Under the pieces are notes generated by a model. It was given only the letters and a program-made list of their open reading frames with translations. It made no database searches and had not been told where the DNA came from. This document shows, in pieces, positions 1-6,778 of a DNA stretch of 10,142 nt (position 1 is its first letter; every line of letters begins with the position of its first letter). Source of the stretch: Pseudomonadota bacterium. Its GTDB lineage: Bacteria > Pseudomonadota > Gammaproteobacteria > Burkholderiales > Burkholderiaceae_B. The stretch lies in contig JAEWEH010000218.1 in assembly GCA_023389535.1 (NCBI GenBank), positions 1 through 10,142 of the forward strand, written 5' to 3'. Made by a program: the position numbers and the translations under genes.

Positions 1-97
1 TTTGCGGCGGGGTCGGGCGTGAACTCGCAAAAATTCAACCGCCTGTGGGTTGAATTTTTCCTCAGACAGGCACGCCCTCTTACGCCCCCGCCGCAAA
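1..97. repeat. Nested 97-bp inverted repeat (cruciform/long hairpin)
   Basis: Three concentric perfect arms are visible: 1-12 pairs with 86-97 (12 bp, TTTGCGGCGGGG), 15-21 pairs with 71-77 (7 bp), and 29-40 pairs with 48-59 (12 bp) around a 7-nt loop. The whole segment would fold as one long interrupted hairpin on either strand. It starts at the first base of the window, so the outer arm could extend further left. No ORF in it looks real. It could be an elaborate bidirectional terminator of the gene to the left, or a dispersed palindromic (REP/MITE-like) element; copy number cannot be judged here. Confidence 0.75.
29..60. terminator. Probable bidirectional intrinsic terminator
   Basis: A perfect stem (29-40 with 48-59, loop GCCTGTG) is flanked by an A-tract on the left (29-33) and a T-tract on the right (55-59). 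This is the usual shape of a Rho-independent terminator working in both directions. It forms the core of the larger inverted repeat at 1-97. The stem is AT-rich at its base and only GC-rich near the loop. It would probably end a transcript entering from the left of the window, but the gene it serves is not visible. Confidence 0.6.
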
Positions 98-262
98 GCA
101 CCTGCCGCGGCTTGCTCAACGTCGCCCAGCCCCCACCCACCGGCTACGCCTTGCAATAGAGTGGGCGACACATAAAATCATCCGTGGAAATCGGAAGGGT
201 GGATATGCATTGGCATCCCGGCAAGACCATAACCGGCAACCGACACCGTAATGGCCTCGAAT

Positions 263-298
263 GTCCCGGACCGCGCGGCAGGCGCGCGAGGCCGGGAC
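263..298. repeat. GC-rich hairpin
   Basis: GTCCCGG at 263-269 pairs with CCGGGAC at 292-298, and CGCGCG at 272-277 pairs with CGCGCG at 283-288, leaving a GCAGG loop (278-282) and a small asymmetric internal loop. No T-tract follows, so a simple intrinsic terminator is unlikely. The same GCAGG loop closes the hairpin at 489-511. The segment could be part of a structured transcript together with 397-546, or simply a GC-rich palindrome. Confidence 0.5.
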
Positions 299-396
299 GG
301 CGCAAGACCTGTTCCAGTGCCAGCCAGCATCACGAAAGAAGGCCAAGCACCCAACCCGCCCCAGCAATGCCACGAACACACAACACCGCAGCGGGA

Positions 397-546
397 CGGG
401 TGGCGGGGGCCGGACGCGGCGACTTTCGGGACTGAGCGAGCCGCTTGTGAAGGAAGCCCGAATGGGCGGACGAACAAGGCGATGCGGTGTTCGGCGCGCA
501 GGGCGCCGAACCGGTCACGAGGAGCAAGGCCGGCCCCCGCCACCCG
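397..546. repeat. 150-bp element bounded by a perfect 17-bp inverted repeat
   Basis: Positions 397-413 are the exact reverse complement of 530-546 (17 of 17, GC-rich). Inside lie further complementary segments: 425-430 (TTCGGG) with 457-462 (CCCGAA), GCGGC at 416-420 with GCCGC at 440-444 (which excludes the previous pairing), GCCC 456-459 with GGGC 464-467, and a strong 9-bp hairpin 489-497/503-511 with loop GCAGG. The layout, one long closing stem around internal hairpins, is what a structured RNA or a small palindromic mobile element would show. I do not recognise the family. The right arm ends at the first base of the 38-bp tandem repeats. Confidence 0.55.
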
Positions 547-659
547 GCACGCGTCAATAGAAATGGGTAACGCCACATTAACTGGCACGCGTCAATAGAA
601 ACGGGTAACGCCACATTAACTGGCACGCGTCAATAGAAACGGGTAACGCCACATCATCC
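546..659. repeat. Three tandem 38-bp direct repeats
   Basis: Units lie at 546-583, 584-621 and 622-659 and begin GGCACGCGTCAATAGAAA. Units 1 and 2 differ at one base (T or C at unit position 19); unit 3 matches unit 2 up to CCACAT (649-654) and then diverges. A decayed fourth copy can be traced at about 661-683 (GCACGCGCCAA, AGAAG, GTAAC). There is no unique spacer between units, so this is not a CRISPR array. Possible roles are a multi-copy protein-binding site, a neutral minisatellite, or the multiple terminal repeats of an IS21-like element end (on the minus strand the last unit starts with TG at 653). Confidence 0.85.
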
Positions 660-741
660 AGCACGCGCCAAAGAAGCCGTAACCTCGCGCGAGCTCAAAT
701 GAGCAAGCAGCGTCCGATCTCAGCCCCTCCAAAACTACGGG

Positions 742-781
742 TAATCACTGTAATAATCACGCAATAGTTGATGTCTAATAT
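742..781 (+). promoter_or_regulatory. Candidate promoter of the regulator-transporter operon
   Basis: TAATAT at 776-781 is a good sigma70 -10 hexamer match (5 of 6 to TATAAT) placed 38 bp before the TTG start. No convincing -35 hexamer sits 16-18 bp upstream, so the promoter may be weak or need an activator. TAATCAC occurs twice, at 742-748 and 754-760, spaced by 12 bp (about one helical turn); this direct repeat could be an activator site or chance in AT-richer DNA. The -10 overlaps the LacI-type palindrome at 780-795, which fits repression by the operon's own first gene product. Confidence 0.4.
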
Positions 782-795
782 GAAAACGTTTTCAT
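780..795. promoter_or_regulatory. LacI/GalR-family operator palindrome
   Basis: ATGAAAACGTTTTCAT is a perfect 16-bp palindrome with the central CG step typical of LacI/GalR-family operators. It lies 24 bp upstream of the LacI-family gene's start and overlaps the candidate -10 box. No second copy was noticed elsewhere in the window. The simplest inference is autorepression by the adjacent regulator, which would control the whole downstream operon. Confidence 0.75.
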
Positions 796-807
796 CAGAA
801 AAGCGGC

Positions 808-812
808 AGGAG
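808..812 (+). promoter_or_regulatory. Ribosome binding site that sets the TTG start
   Basis: AGGAG at 808-812 lies 7 nt before the TTG codon at 820. It is the only good Shine-Dalgarno match near the beginning of the regulator's DNA-binding domain and so favours the TTG start. The nearest upstream ATG (780) is out of frame. Confidence 0.65.
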
Positions 813-819
813 ACTCAAC

Positions 820-1869
820 TTGGACGGAAGGAAGCGCGCGCATCCGATCTCCATCCTGGAGATCGCAAAGCAAGCCGGCGTATCGCCGGCCACCGTCTCG
901 CGCGTCTTCAATCGCCCGCAGCTCGTACAGGCTGAAACCCGCCAGCACGTGCTCAGCATCGCCGAACACCACGGCTTCCGCCCCAACCGCCTTGGCAGCA
1001 GCTTGCGATCCGGCAACACCCGCACCCTTGGGCTCGTCCTGCCCACACTTTCCAACCCCGTCTTCGCCGACTGCTTCGAAGGCGCCGAAATGCGCGCCCG
1101 CCAATCCGGCTACAGCGTCATGATGACCGTGACCCACTACGATCCCGAGCTTGAAGCCGATGCCGCCCAGCGCCTCATCGACCACCAGCTTGAAGGCCTG
1201 ATCCTGACCGTCGCCGACGCGCGCAGCAGTTCTGTGCTGAAAATGCTGAAAGCGCGCGGCATGAGCTACGTGCTGGCCTACAACGAATCAGCCAGCCACC
1301 CCTGCGCCGCCGTCGATAACCGCGCCGCCGCCGCCGACATGGTGGACCACCTGTCCAAACTGGGGCATCGACGCATCGCCTTCGTCAGCGGCCCGCTCAA
1401 CTTGTCGGACCGCGCCAAATCCCGCCTGGCTGGCGCCCGCAAGCGCGCGCTCGAATTGAACCTGGACCCCGTGCAGCACTACATCATGCCCAGCCATACC
1501 CGCTCGGACACCGCCGCCGTCCGTCGCATCCTGCAATTCGATCCGCCGCCCAGCGCGCTGTTCTGCTCCAACGACCTGCTGGCCACCGCGGTCATTGCCA
1601 GCATCAAAGAACTGGGGCATGCCGTGCCGGGCGATATTTCGGTGGTCGGCTTCGATGGCATACGCTATGGCGCCTTTATGTCCCCCAGCCTGGCCACCAT
1701 CGAAGCGCCCGGCTACGAGATCGGCAAAGTCGCCTGCCATCTTTTGCTTGATCAAATAGAACAGAACACCCTGCGCAGCCAGCAGGTCGCTCACAGGCTG
1801 ATCGCCGGCGACAGCGCAGCGGCCCTCATCACCCACGGAGTCACCGATGCTCATTGCGCAAATCACTGA
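820..1869 (+). CDS. LacI/GalR-family transcriptional regulator
   Basis: A 349-aa DNA-binding repressor-type regulator of normal family length. The helix-turn-helix is at about residues 10-31 (ILEIAKQAGVSPATVSRVFN), followed by the hinge region RPNRLGSSLRSG (54-65), in which Gly59 replaces the usual hinge alanine. The rest is a periplasmic-binding-protein-like effector domain with the family signatures CSNDLLA (from residue 249) and VVGFDG (ending at 280). The TTG start is chosen because it has AGGAG 7 nt upstream and leaves the short N-terminal tail usual before the HTH. The gene overlaps the next one by 23 bp, so it is probably translationally coupled to the operon. The palindrome at 780-795 is the likely operator, suggesting autoregulation. 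By context the effector is probably a substrate or product of the transporter and phosphodiesterase downstream, but the ligand cannot be read from sequence. Confidence 0.93.
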   Translation: MDGRKRAHPISILEIAKQAGVSPATVSRVFNRPQLVQAETRQHVLSIAEHHGFRPNRLGSSLRSGNTRTLGLVLPTLSNPVFADCFEGAEMRARQSGYSVMMTVTHYDPELEADAAQRLIDHQLEGLILTVADARSSSVLKMLKARGMSYVLAYNESASHPCAAVDNRAAAADMVDHLSKLGHRRIAFVSGPLNLSDRAKSRLAGARKRALELNLDPVQHYIMPSHTRSDTAAVRRILQFDPPPSALFCSNDLLATAVIASIKELGHAVPGDISVVGFDGIRYGAFMSPSLATIEAPGYEIGKVACHLLLDQIEQNTLRSQQVAHRLIAGDSAAALITHGVTDAHCANH

Positions 1870-2641
1870 TCTGCATATCCAGCTGGGCGGCAAGGACGCA
1901 GCATTGATCCAGGCCGAAAAGCACCTGGCCGCGTGCGTGGCCAGCCTGAACGCCTTGCGGCCCCGCCCTGATGTGGTGGTCGCCACCGGCGACCTGACCG
2001 AGCATGGCAGCACCGAGGAATACCAGAGACTGAAGCCCTTGCTGGAAAAACTGGATATGCCGTTTCTGTTGATCCCCGGCAACCACGACAGCCCGGCGAC
2101 ACTGCGCGACTGCTTTGCAGACCATGCCTACCTGCGGAACGACGGCCCCTTCCTGAACTATGCGATCGAAGCCTGGCCGCTGCGCATCGTGGCGCTCGAC
2201 ACCACGATACCAATGCGCAGCGCGGGCCGGCTTTGCTCCAAGCGGCTGGCCTGGCTGACCGATACCCTGGCGCAAGCACCCGATCGGCCCACCGTCATCA
2301 TCATGCATCACCCGCCGTTTTCCACGGGCATACGCAAAATGGACGAACTGGGCCTGCTGGAAGGCCGCGATGCCTTCGTCGACATCATCGCGCCTTACCG
2401 CAACATCGAACGCATCTTGTGCGGCCATTTGCACCGGACCATCGTCTGCCGGGTTGGCGGCACCGTGGCATCCACCTGCCCGGGTACGGCGCATCAGATC
2501 GTGCTGGACCTGGATCCTGATTCCGACGCGCTGTACTTCGATTTCGAGCCGCCCGGCTATCAGCTGCACTGGATGGGCCCGCAAGGCCTGGTCACCCACC
2601 ACGTCCCCGTCGGCGATTTCCCGGGACCTTACCCGTTCTAG
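1847..2641 (+). CDS. GpdQ/CpdA-type metallophosphodiesterase
   Basis: A 264-aa calcineurin-like phosphoesterase with a complete binuclear metal site: D8-x-H10, GD at 48-49, GNHD at 78-81, MHHPP at 153-157 and GHLH at 193-196. Spacing and length match the class III family that includes GpdQ (glycerophosphodiesterase), CpdA and Rv0805 (cyclic nucleotide phosphodiesterases). From memory, the LIPGNHD stretch, the EEYQ segment (57-60) and PGTAHQ (212-217) resemble GpdQ most. There is no signal peptide or membrane segment, so it should act in the cytoplasm. Its start lies inside the end of the regulator gene (23-bp overlap), and it is followed 16 bp later by the transporter ATPase. The likely role is hydrolysis of an imported phosphodiester such as a glycerophosphodiester. 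Cyclic-nucleotide hydrolysis is the alternative; family members are promiscuous. Confidence 0.88.
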   Translation: MLIAQITDLHIQLGGKDAALIQAEKHLAACVASLNALRPRPDVVVATGDLTEHGSTEEYQRLKPLLEKLDMPFLLIPGNHDSPATLRDCFADHAYLRNDGPFLNYAIEAWPLRIVALDTTIPMRSAGRLCSKRLAWLTDTLAQAPDRPTVIIMHHPPFSTGIRKMDELGLLEGRDAFVDIIAPYRNIERILCGHLHRTIVCRVGGTVASTCPGTAHQIVLDLDPDSDALYFDFEPPGYQLHWMGPQGLVTHHVPVGDFPGPYPF

Positions 2642-2657
2642 CGCACATCAAGCAACC

Positions 2658-3755
2658 ATGTCTACCATCACCCTGGACAACATCAGCAAGCAATATGGCA
2701 CGGCCGCACCGGCAGTAGACCGGATCGGATTCACCGTGGAAGCCGGCACCTTCACCGTGCTGCTGGGCCCTTCGGGCTGCGGCAAATCAACCACCTTGCG
2801 CATGATCGCCGGCCTGGACAGCCCCAGTTCGGGGCGCATACACATCGGCGGCCGCGATGTCACCGACCTGCCGCCGGCCCAGCGCAAGATCGCCATGGTG
2901 TTCCAATCCTATGCGCTGTTCCCGCATCTGTCGGTGAAAGAGAACATTCTCTTCGGCCTGAAGGTGCGCAAGGAACCATCGGCGCAGTACAAGCCGCGGC
3001 TGGCCAAGGTGGCCGCGCTGCTGGGCCTGGAAGCCCTGCTGGACCGCAAGCCTTCGCAGCTGTCCGGCGGGCAGCAGCAGCGCGTTGCGCTGGGCCGGGC
3101 CGTTATTTCAGAAGCGCCCGTTTGCCTGATGGACGAACCCCTTTCCAACCTGGATGCCCAACTACGGCATGAAATGCGGCGCGAAATCCGCACGCTGCAG
3201 CAGAACTTGGGCATCACCATGGTCTACGTCACCCACGACCAGACCGAAGCCATGAGCATGGCGGACCGCGTCGTGCTGCTCAATCGGGGCCGCATAGAAC
3301 AGAACGATACGCCGGACCAGCTGTATGCCCACCCCAGCAGCGAGTTCTCGGCACGCTTCATCGGCACGCCTCCCATGAACCTGCTGACGCTGGACGAAGA
3401 CACGCGCCGGCTGATTGCCGGCAGCGGCCACAGCTTGCACAACATGCCCGCGGCCGCGGTCAAGCTGGGGATACGGCCGGAACATATCACCGTGGCATCG
3501 ACCCGCGACTCAGGGACAAGCATTGCGCCGTCAGGCGCGTCGGCCGCCATCCCCGCCGTCGTCGAAACCGTCGAGTACTTCGGCGCGGATTCGATTGTCA
3601 TTTGCAGACTGGGCGGAAATTCCGGCCTGGCCGTCCGAACCGCCGGGCATGTGCGCGTCCAGGCCGGAGCCGACATCACACTGGGATGGGATCCCGCCCG
3701 GCAGCATTTTTTCGACGCCTCGGGCCTCGCGATACAGCCCGTTCAACACCCTTAA
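2658..3755 (+). CDS. ugpC: ABC transporter ATP-binding protein, UgpC/MalK type
   Basis: A 365-aa ATPase powering the importer encoded downstream. Walker A is GPSGCGKST (37-45), the Q-loop glutamine is Q83, the signature is LSGGQQQ (135-141), Walker B is CLMDEP (156-161), the D-loop is SNLD (163-166) and the switch histidine is H193 (THDQTEA). After residue about 240 comes the C-terminal regulatory TOBE/OB region (for example GIRPEHI) found in the MalK/UgpC/MsmK subgroup, so length and layout are normal. The ATG at 2658 is chosen because it begins the standard MSTITLDNISKQYG N-terminus; the frame is open further upstream but only inside the phosphodiesterase gene. The Shine-Dalgarno is weak, so translation may depend on coupling. 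UgpC, MalK and MsmK proteins cannot be told apart by motifs, and some serve several importers; the symbol rests on neighbours. Confidence 0.92.
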   Translation: MSTITLDNISKQYGTAAPAVDRIGFTVEAGTFTVLLGPSGCGKSTTLRMIAGLDSPSSGRIHIGGRDVTDLPPAQRKIAMVFQSYALFPHLSVKENILFGLKVRKEPSAQYKPRLAKVAALLGLEALLDRKPSQLSGGQQQRVALGRAVISEAPVCLMDEPLSNLDAQLRHEMRREIRTLQQNLGITMVYVTHDQTEAMSMADRVVLLNRGRIEQNDTPDQLYAHPSSEFSARFIGTPPMNLLTLDEDTRRLIAGSGHSLHNMPAAAVKLGIRPEHITVASTRDSGTSIAPSGASAAIPAVVETVEYFGADSIVICRLGGNSGLAVRTAGHVRVQAGADITLGWDPARQHFFDASGLAIQPVQHP

Positions 3756-3787
3756 CCACCCACCAAGCCTTTCGATAGGAAAACATC

Positions 3788-5083
3788 ATGCGACGCAACT
3801 TTCTTAAAGCCCTTGCAATCAGCCTGGCGGGCGCATTCTGCGCAGCACCGGCCTGGTCCCAGGCCAAGCCGGTCGAAATCGAGTTCTATTATCCCGTGGC
3901 GGTAGGCGGCCCCATCACCAAAATCGTCGATGGCATGGTCGAAAAATTCGAGCAAAGCCATCCCGACATCAAGATCAAATCGATCTATGCCGGCACCTAT
4001 CAAGACTCGGTCGCCAAGGCCTTGACCGCGCACAAGGGCGGCCACGCGCCGCAATTGGCCGTGCTGCTTTCCACGGACATGTTCACCCTGATCGATGAAG
4101 GCGCCATCGTGCCCTTCGACCCGCTCGTCAAGACGGATGAAGACAAGAAATGGCTCAGCGGCTTCTACAAAGGGTTCATGGCGAATAGCCAGACCGGCGG
4201 CAAGACCTGGGGAATACCATTCCAGCGCTCCACCATCGTCATGTACTACAACAAAGACCTGTTCAAAGAAGCCGGCTTGAATCCGGACGCGCCCCCTTCC
4301 ACCTGGGATGAATTGGTTGCGCAATCAAAGAAGCTGACCAAGAAAGACGCATCGGGCCAAGTGACCCAGTGGGGGCTGGAGATTCCGTCCGGCGGCAGCT
4401 TCGCTTACTGGCTCTTCCAGGCCCTGACCACGCCGAACGATGCTTTGTTGATGAACGAAGCTGGTAATGAAGTCTATCTGAACAAGCCGCCGGTGATCGA
4501 AGCCCTGCAGTTCTGGCATGACCTGGCCTACAAACACAAAGTCATGCCTGAAGGCACGATAGATTGGGGCACCACACCCAAGGACTTCCTGGTCGGCAAG
4601 ACCGCTATCATGTGGACCACCACGGGCAACCTGACCAACGTGCGCAAGAATGCCAAGTTCGACTTCGGCGTGGCGCCCATGCCCAAGGCCAAGCGGGGCG
4701 GCAGCCCCACGGGCGGCGGCAATTTCTATCTGTTCAAGTCCGCGACACCCGAGCAGCAGCAAGCCGCCTATACCTTCGTCAAGTGGATGACCAGCCCTGA
4801 AAACGCCGCAGCCTGGAGCATCGACACGGGCTACGTGGCCGTGACACCAGCCGCCTGGGAAACGGACAAGATGAAGGCATACGTGAAAGAGGTGCCTACG
4901 GCAACGGTCGCGCGCGATCAGCTTGAAGTCAGCGTGGCGGAATTTTCCACCCACGACAACCAGCGCATCACCAAGCTGCTGAACGACAACATCCAGGCTG
5001 TGCTGACCAACGCCAAGACGGCGGAGCAGGCCATGAAGGATGCACAGCGCGACGCCGATCGCCTGCTGCGCTCCTACAAGTAA
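3788..5083 (+). CDS. ABC transporter extracellular solute-binding protein, UgpB-like
   Basis: A 431-aa periplasmic binding protein of the family-1 carbohydrate/glycerol-phosphate group. It has a typical Sec signal peptide: MRRNFLK, a hydrophobic core, then cleavage after A26 (WSQA) or A22; the preceding residues do not form a convincing lipobox. The mature part shows family hallmarks: AGTYQDS near residue 75, MYYNKDLFKEAGL from 152, STWDEL soon after, and near the C-terminus a SPENAAAW segment followed by TGYVAV. These stretches resemble E. coli UgpB as I remember it. The ribosome site TAGGA (3776-3780) sits 7 nt before the ATG, the best in the operon after that of the regulator, fitting the high expression binding proteins need. 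It follows the ATPase by 32 bp and precedes the permeases. Ligand specificity for glycerol-3-phosphate, glycerophosphodiesters or a sugar cannot be decided from this. Confidence 0.9.
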   Translation: MRRNFLKALAISLAGAFCAAPAWSQAKPVEIEFYYPVAVGGPITKIVDGMVEKFEQSHPDIKIKSIYAGTYQDSVAKALTAHKGGHAPQLAVLLSTDMFTLIDEGAIVPFDPLVKTDEDKKWLSGFYKGFMANSQTGGKTWGIPFQRSTIVMYYNKDLFKEAGLNPDAPPSTWDELVAQSKKLTKKDASGQVTQWGLEIPSGGSFAYWLFQALTTPNDALLMNEAGNEVYLNKPPVIEALQFWHDLAYKHKVMPEGTIDWGTTPKDFLVGKTAIMWTTTGNLTNVRKNAKFDFGVAPMPKAKRGGSPTGGGNFYLFKSATPEQQQAAYTFVKWMTSPENAAAWSIDTGYVAVTPAAWETDKMKAYVKEVPTATVARDQLEVSVAEFSTHDNQRITKLLNDNIQAVLTNAKTAEQAMKDAQRDADRLLRSYK

Positions 5084-5102
5084 AGCACACGGTAAAGCAG
5101 GC

Positions 5103-5981
5103 ATGAAGCATTCCTCGCTCAATGCGGTATACGGCTGGCTGTTGCTGCTGCCGGCCATCGTGCTGCTGGTCGCCTTCACGCACTACCCGGCCGTAGCGAC
5201 CTTGTGGCACAGTTTCTTTTCCACCCCCAAGGCGAACCGGCCGGCCGTCTTTGTGGGCCTGGACAACTACGTCGCGATGGGCGAGGACCCGGTCTTCTGG
5301 CAAGCCCTGTGGAACAACCTGCTTTATGCATTGATCACCATCCCGGTCTCGGTCGTGATTGCCCTGATCATGGCCTTGTGGGTGAATCGCCAACTGGCCG
5401 GCCGCAGCTTTTTGCGGTTGGCCTACTTCACGCCCACGGTCCTGCCCATGGTTGCCGTGGCCAATATCTGGCTGTTCTTTTATACCCCGCAGTACGGCCT
5501 GGTGGACCAGATCGCCGGCCTGTTCAACCTGCCCCACACCAACTGGCTGGGCAGCCGCTCCACCGCCCTGCCCGCCCTGATGCTGGTGACCATCTGGAAA
5601 GAATCCGGCTTCTTCATGATCTTCTACCTGGCCGCGCTGCAACAGATTTCACCGTCCTTGCGCGAGGCCGCGCTATTGGAAGGCGCGACGCGCTGGCAGT
5701 ACTTCTGGCGGGTGTTGCTGCCGCTGCTGATGCCCACCACGCTGTTCGTGCTGATCAATGCCCTGATCAACGCCTTCCGCCTGGTGGACCATGTGCTGGT
5801 CATGACCAAAGGCGGGCCGGACAATGCCAGTACGCTGCTACTGTTCTATATCTACGAGGTTGGCTTCAGCTACTGGGACACCTCGTATGCGGCGACGCTT
5901 TCCGTGGTGCTGCTGCTGATCTTGTCCATCACCGCGCTGATCAAGTTCCGCTGGCTGGATAAACGGACGCACTATCAATGA
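5103..5981 (+). CDS. ABC transporter permease, UgpA/MalF-like (first permease)
   Basis: A 292-aa inner-membrane permease with about six hydrophobic segments, the first at roughly residues 8-30 (YGWLLLLPAIVLLVAF). The cytoplasmic EAA loop that docks on the ATPase is clear: E188-A-A-LLEG194, continuing to VLLPLL. GLDNYVAM in the first periplasmic loop, the KGGP segment before the late helices and the C-terminal RYQ-like end (THYQ) are common in UgpA-type permeases. I chose ATG 5103, 19 bp after the binding-protein stop. An in-frame ATG at 5040 would add 21 residues that overlap the binding protein's end and do not look like a permease N-terminus. The ribosome site is weak (GCAGG lies too close). 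The stop overlaps the next start by 4 bp (ATGA), a sign of coupling. Confidence 0.9.
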   Translation: MKHSSLNAVYGWLLLLPAIVLLVAFTHYPAVATLWHSFFSTPKANRPAVFVGLDNYVAMGEDPVFWQALWNNLLYALITIPVSVVIALIMALWVNRQLAGRSFLRLAYFTPTVLPMVAVANIWLFFYTPQYGLVDQIAGLFNLPHTNWLGSRSTALPALMLVTIWKESGFFMIFYLAALQQISPSLREAALLEGATRWQYFWRVLLPLLMPTTLFVLINALINAFRLVDHVLVMTKGGPDNASTLLLFYIYEVGFSYWDTSYAATLSVVLLLILSITALIKFRWLDKRTHYQ

Positions 5982-6778
5982 CGCATAAACTCGATACCCT
6001 GGGCGCCTGGCTGCTGGGCCTGATCTGGTTCTTGCCGCTGGCTTATACGCTGTGGGCGGCCTTCCACCCATCGGGCTATGCCACGACCTTCGACCTGACC
6101 GCCCCGCTGACCCTGGACAATTTCCTGGCCGCCTGGCATGCAGCGCCGTTTGCGCGCTATTTCCTGAACACCTTCATTCTGGTGACCATGGTGCTGGTGG
6201 CCCAATTCATTTTGTCCACCCTGGCGGCCTATGCCTTCGCGCGCTTCGAGTTTCGCGGCCGCGACCTCGTCTTCATGCTGGTGCTGCTGCAATTGATGAT
6301 CATGCCCGACGTGTTGATCGTGGAGAACTACCGGCTGATGTCATGGCTGGGTGTGCGCGACACCATCTTCGCCGTGGGACTGCCCTATTTCGCCTCGGCA
6401 TTCGGCATCTTTCTTTTGCGGCAAACGTTCAAGACTGTCCCGCGCGAGCTGGAGGAAGCCGCGCGCGTGGAAGGCGCCAGCCGCTGGCAGATCTTGCTGA
6501 AAGTGTATGTGCCCCTGGCGCGGCCCATCTATGTGGCCTATGGGCTGGTATCGGTCAGCCACCACTGGAACAACTTCCTGTGGCCCTTGATCATCACGAA
6601 TTCGGTCGAATCCCGGCCGTTGACCGTCGGCCTGCAGGTTTTTGCATCCACCGACCAGGGCATAGACTGGTCCATCATTACTGCCGCGACGCTGCTTAGC
6701 GCCGCGCCGCTGCTGATCGCTTTCCTGCTGTTCCAGCGGCAGTTCGTGCAGTCCTTCATGCGTGCGGGCATACGATAG
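5978..6778 (+). CDS. ABC transporter permease, UgpE/MalG-like (second permease)
   Basis: A 266-aa inner-membrane permease, partner of the preceding one. It has an N-terminal hydrophobic helix (about 8-28), LNTFILVTMVLVAQF in the second segment, and the EAA loop at E160-A-A-RVEG166 followed by ASRWQ and VPLARP. The NNFLWPLI segment and the final FVQSFMRAGI-type tail are widely conserved in UgpE/MalG-type permeases. Length is slightly short for the group but nothing is missing. It starts in the ATGA overlap with the upstream permease and is the last gene of the operon. With the two permeases, binding protein and ATPase, the importer is complete. Confidence 0.9.
   Translation: MTHKLDTLGAWLLGLIWFLPLAYTLWAAFHPSGYATTFDLTAPLTLDNFLAAWHAAPFARYFLNTFILVTMVLVAQFILSTLAAYAFARFEFRGRDLVFMLVLLQLMIMPDVLIVENYRLMSWLGVRDTIFAVGLPYFASAFGIFLLRQTFKTVPRELEEAARVEGASRWQILLKVYVPLARPIYVAYGLVSVSHHWNNFLWPLIITNSVESRPLTVGLQVFASTDQGIDWSIITAATLLSAAPLLIAFLLFQRQFVQSFMRAGIR

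Larger units (their letters stand above)
98..779. other. Gene-free, structure-rich intergenic region
   Basis: Short open frames exist on both strands, but they overlap one another in several frames, lack convincing ribosome binding sites and encode low-complexity Arg/Ala/Pro-rich peptides, as expected of non-coding GC-rich DNA. What can be supported is secondary structure: a small inverted repeat (121-128 with 162-169, GTCGCCCA), the hairpin at 263-298, the 17-bp-armed segment at 397-546, the tandem repeats at 546-659, and a 10-bp palindrome CTCGCGCGAG at 684-693 directly followed by GCTCA-AA-TGAGC (693-704). The last about 60 bp are AT-richer and hold the promoter and operator of the regulator gene. 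Confidence 0.6.

Noticed and set aside
391..413. G-quadruplex candidate in the G-rich left arm
   Set aside because: There are only three runs of three or more G plus a GG, short of a standard four-run motif; the perfect inverted repeat explains the sequence better.
116..626. Several overlapping short ORFs on both strands in the leader region
   Set aside because: They overlap in multiple frames, have no ribosome sites, encode Arg/Ala/Pro-rich low-complexity peptides and run through inverted and tandem repeats.
546..659. CRISPR array
   Set aside because: The 38-bp units are contiguous with no unique spacers, the number is three, and no cas gene is nearby.
1288..2602. Long antisense ORFs opposite the regulator and phosphodiesterase
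   Set aside because: They span the two well-supported genes on the other strand, show no domain and have no ribosome site.
2370..2657. N-terminal extension of the ATPase by 96 residues
   Set aside because: The frame is open, but it lies inside the phosphodiesterase gene and the added residues match no ABC ATPase; the family N-terminus begins at 2658.
5040..5102. Earlier start for the first permease
   Set aside because: It would overlap the binding-protein gene by 44 bp and add a polar, Cys/Pro-containing tail unlike permease N-termini.
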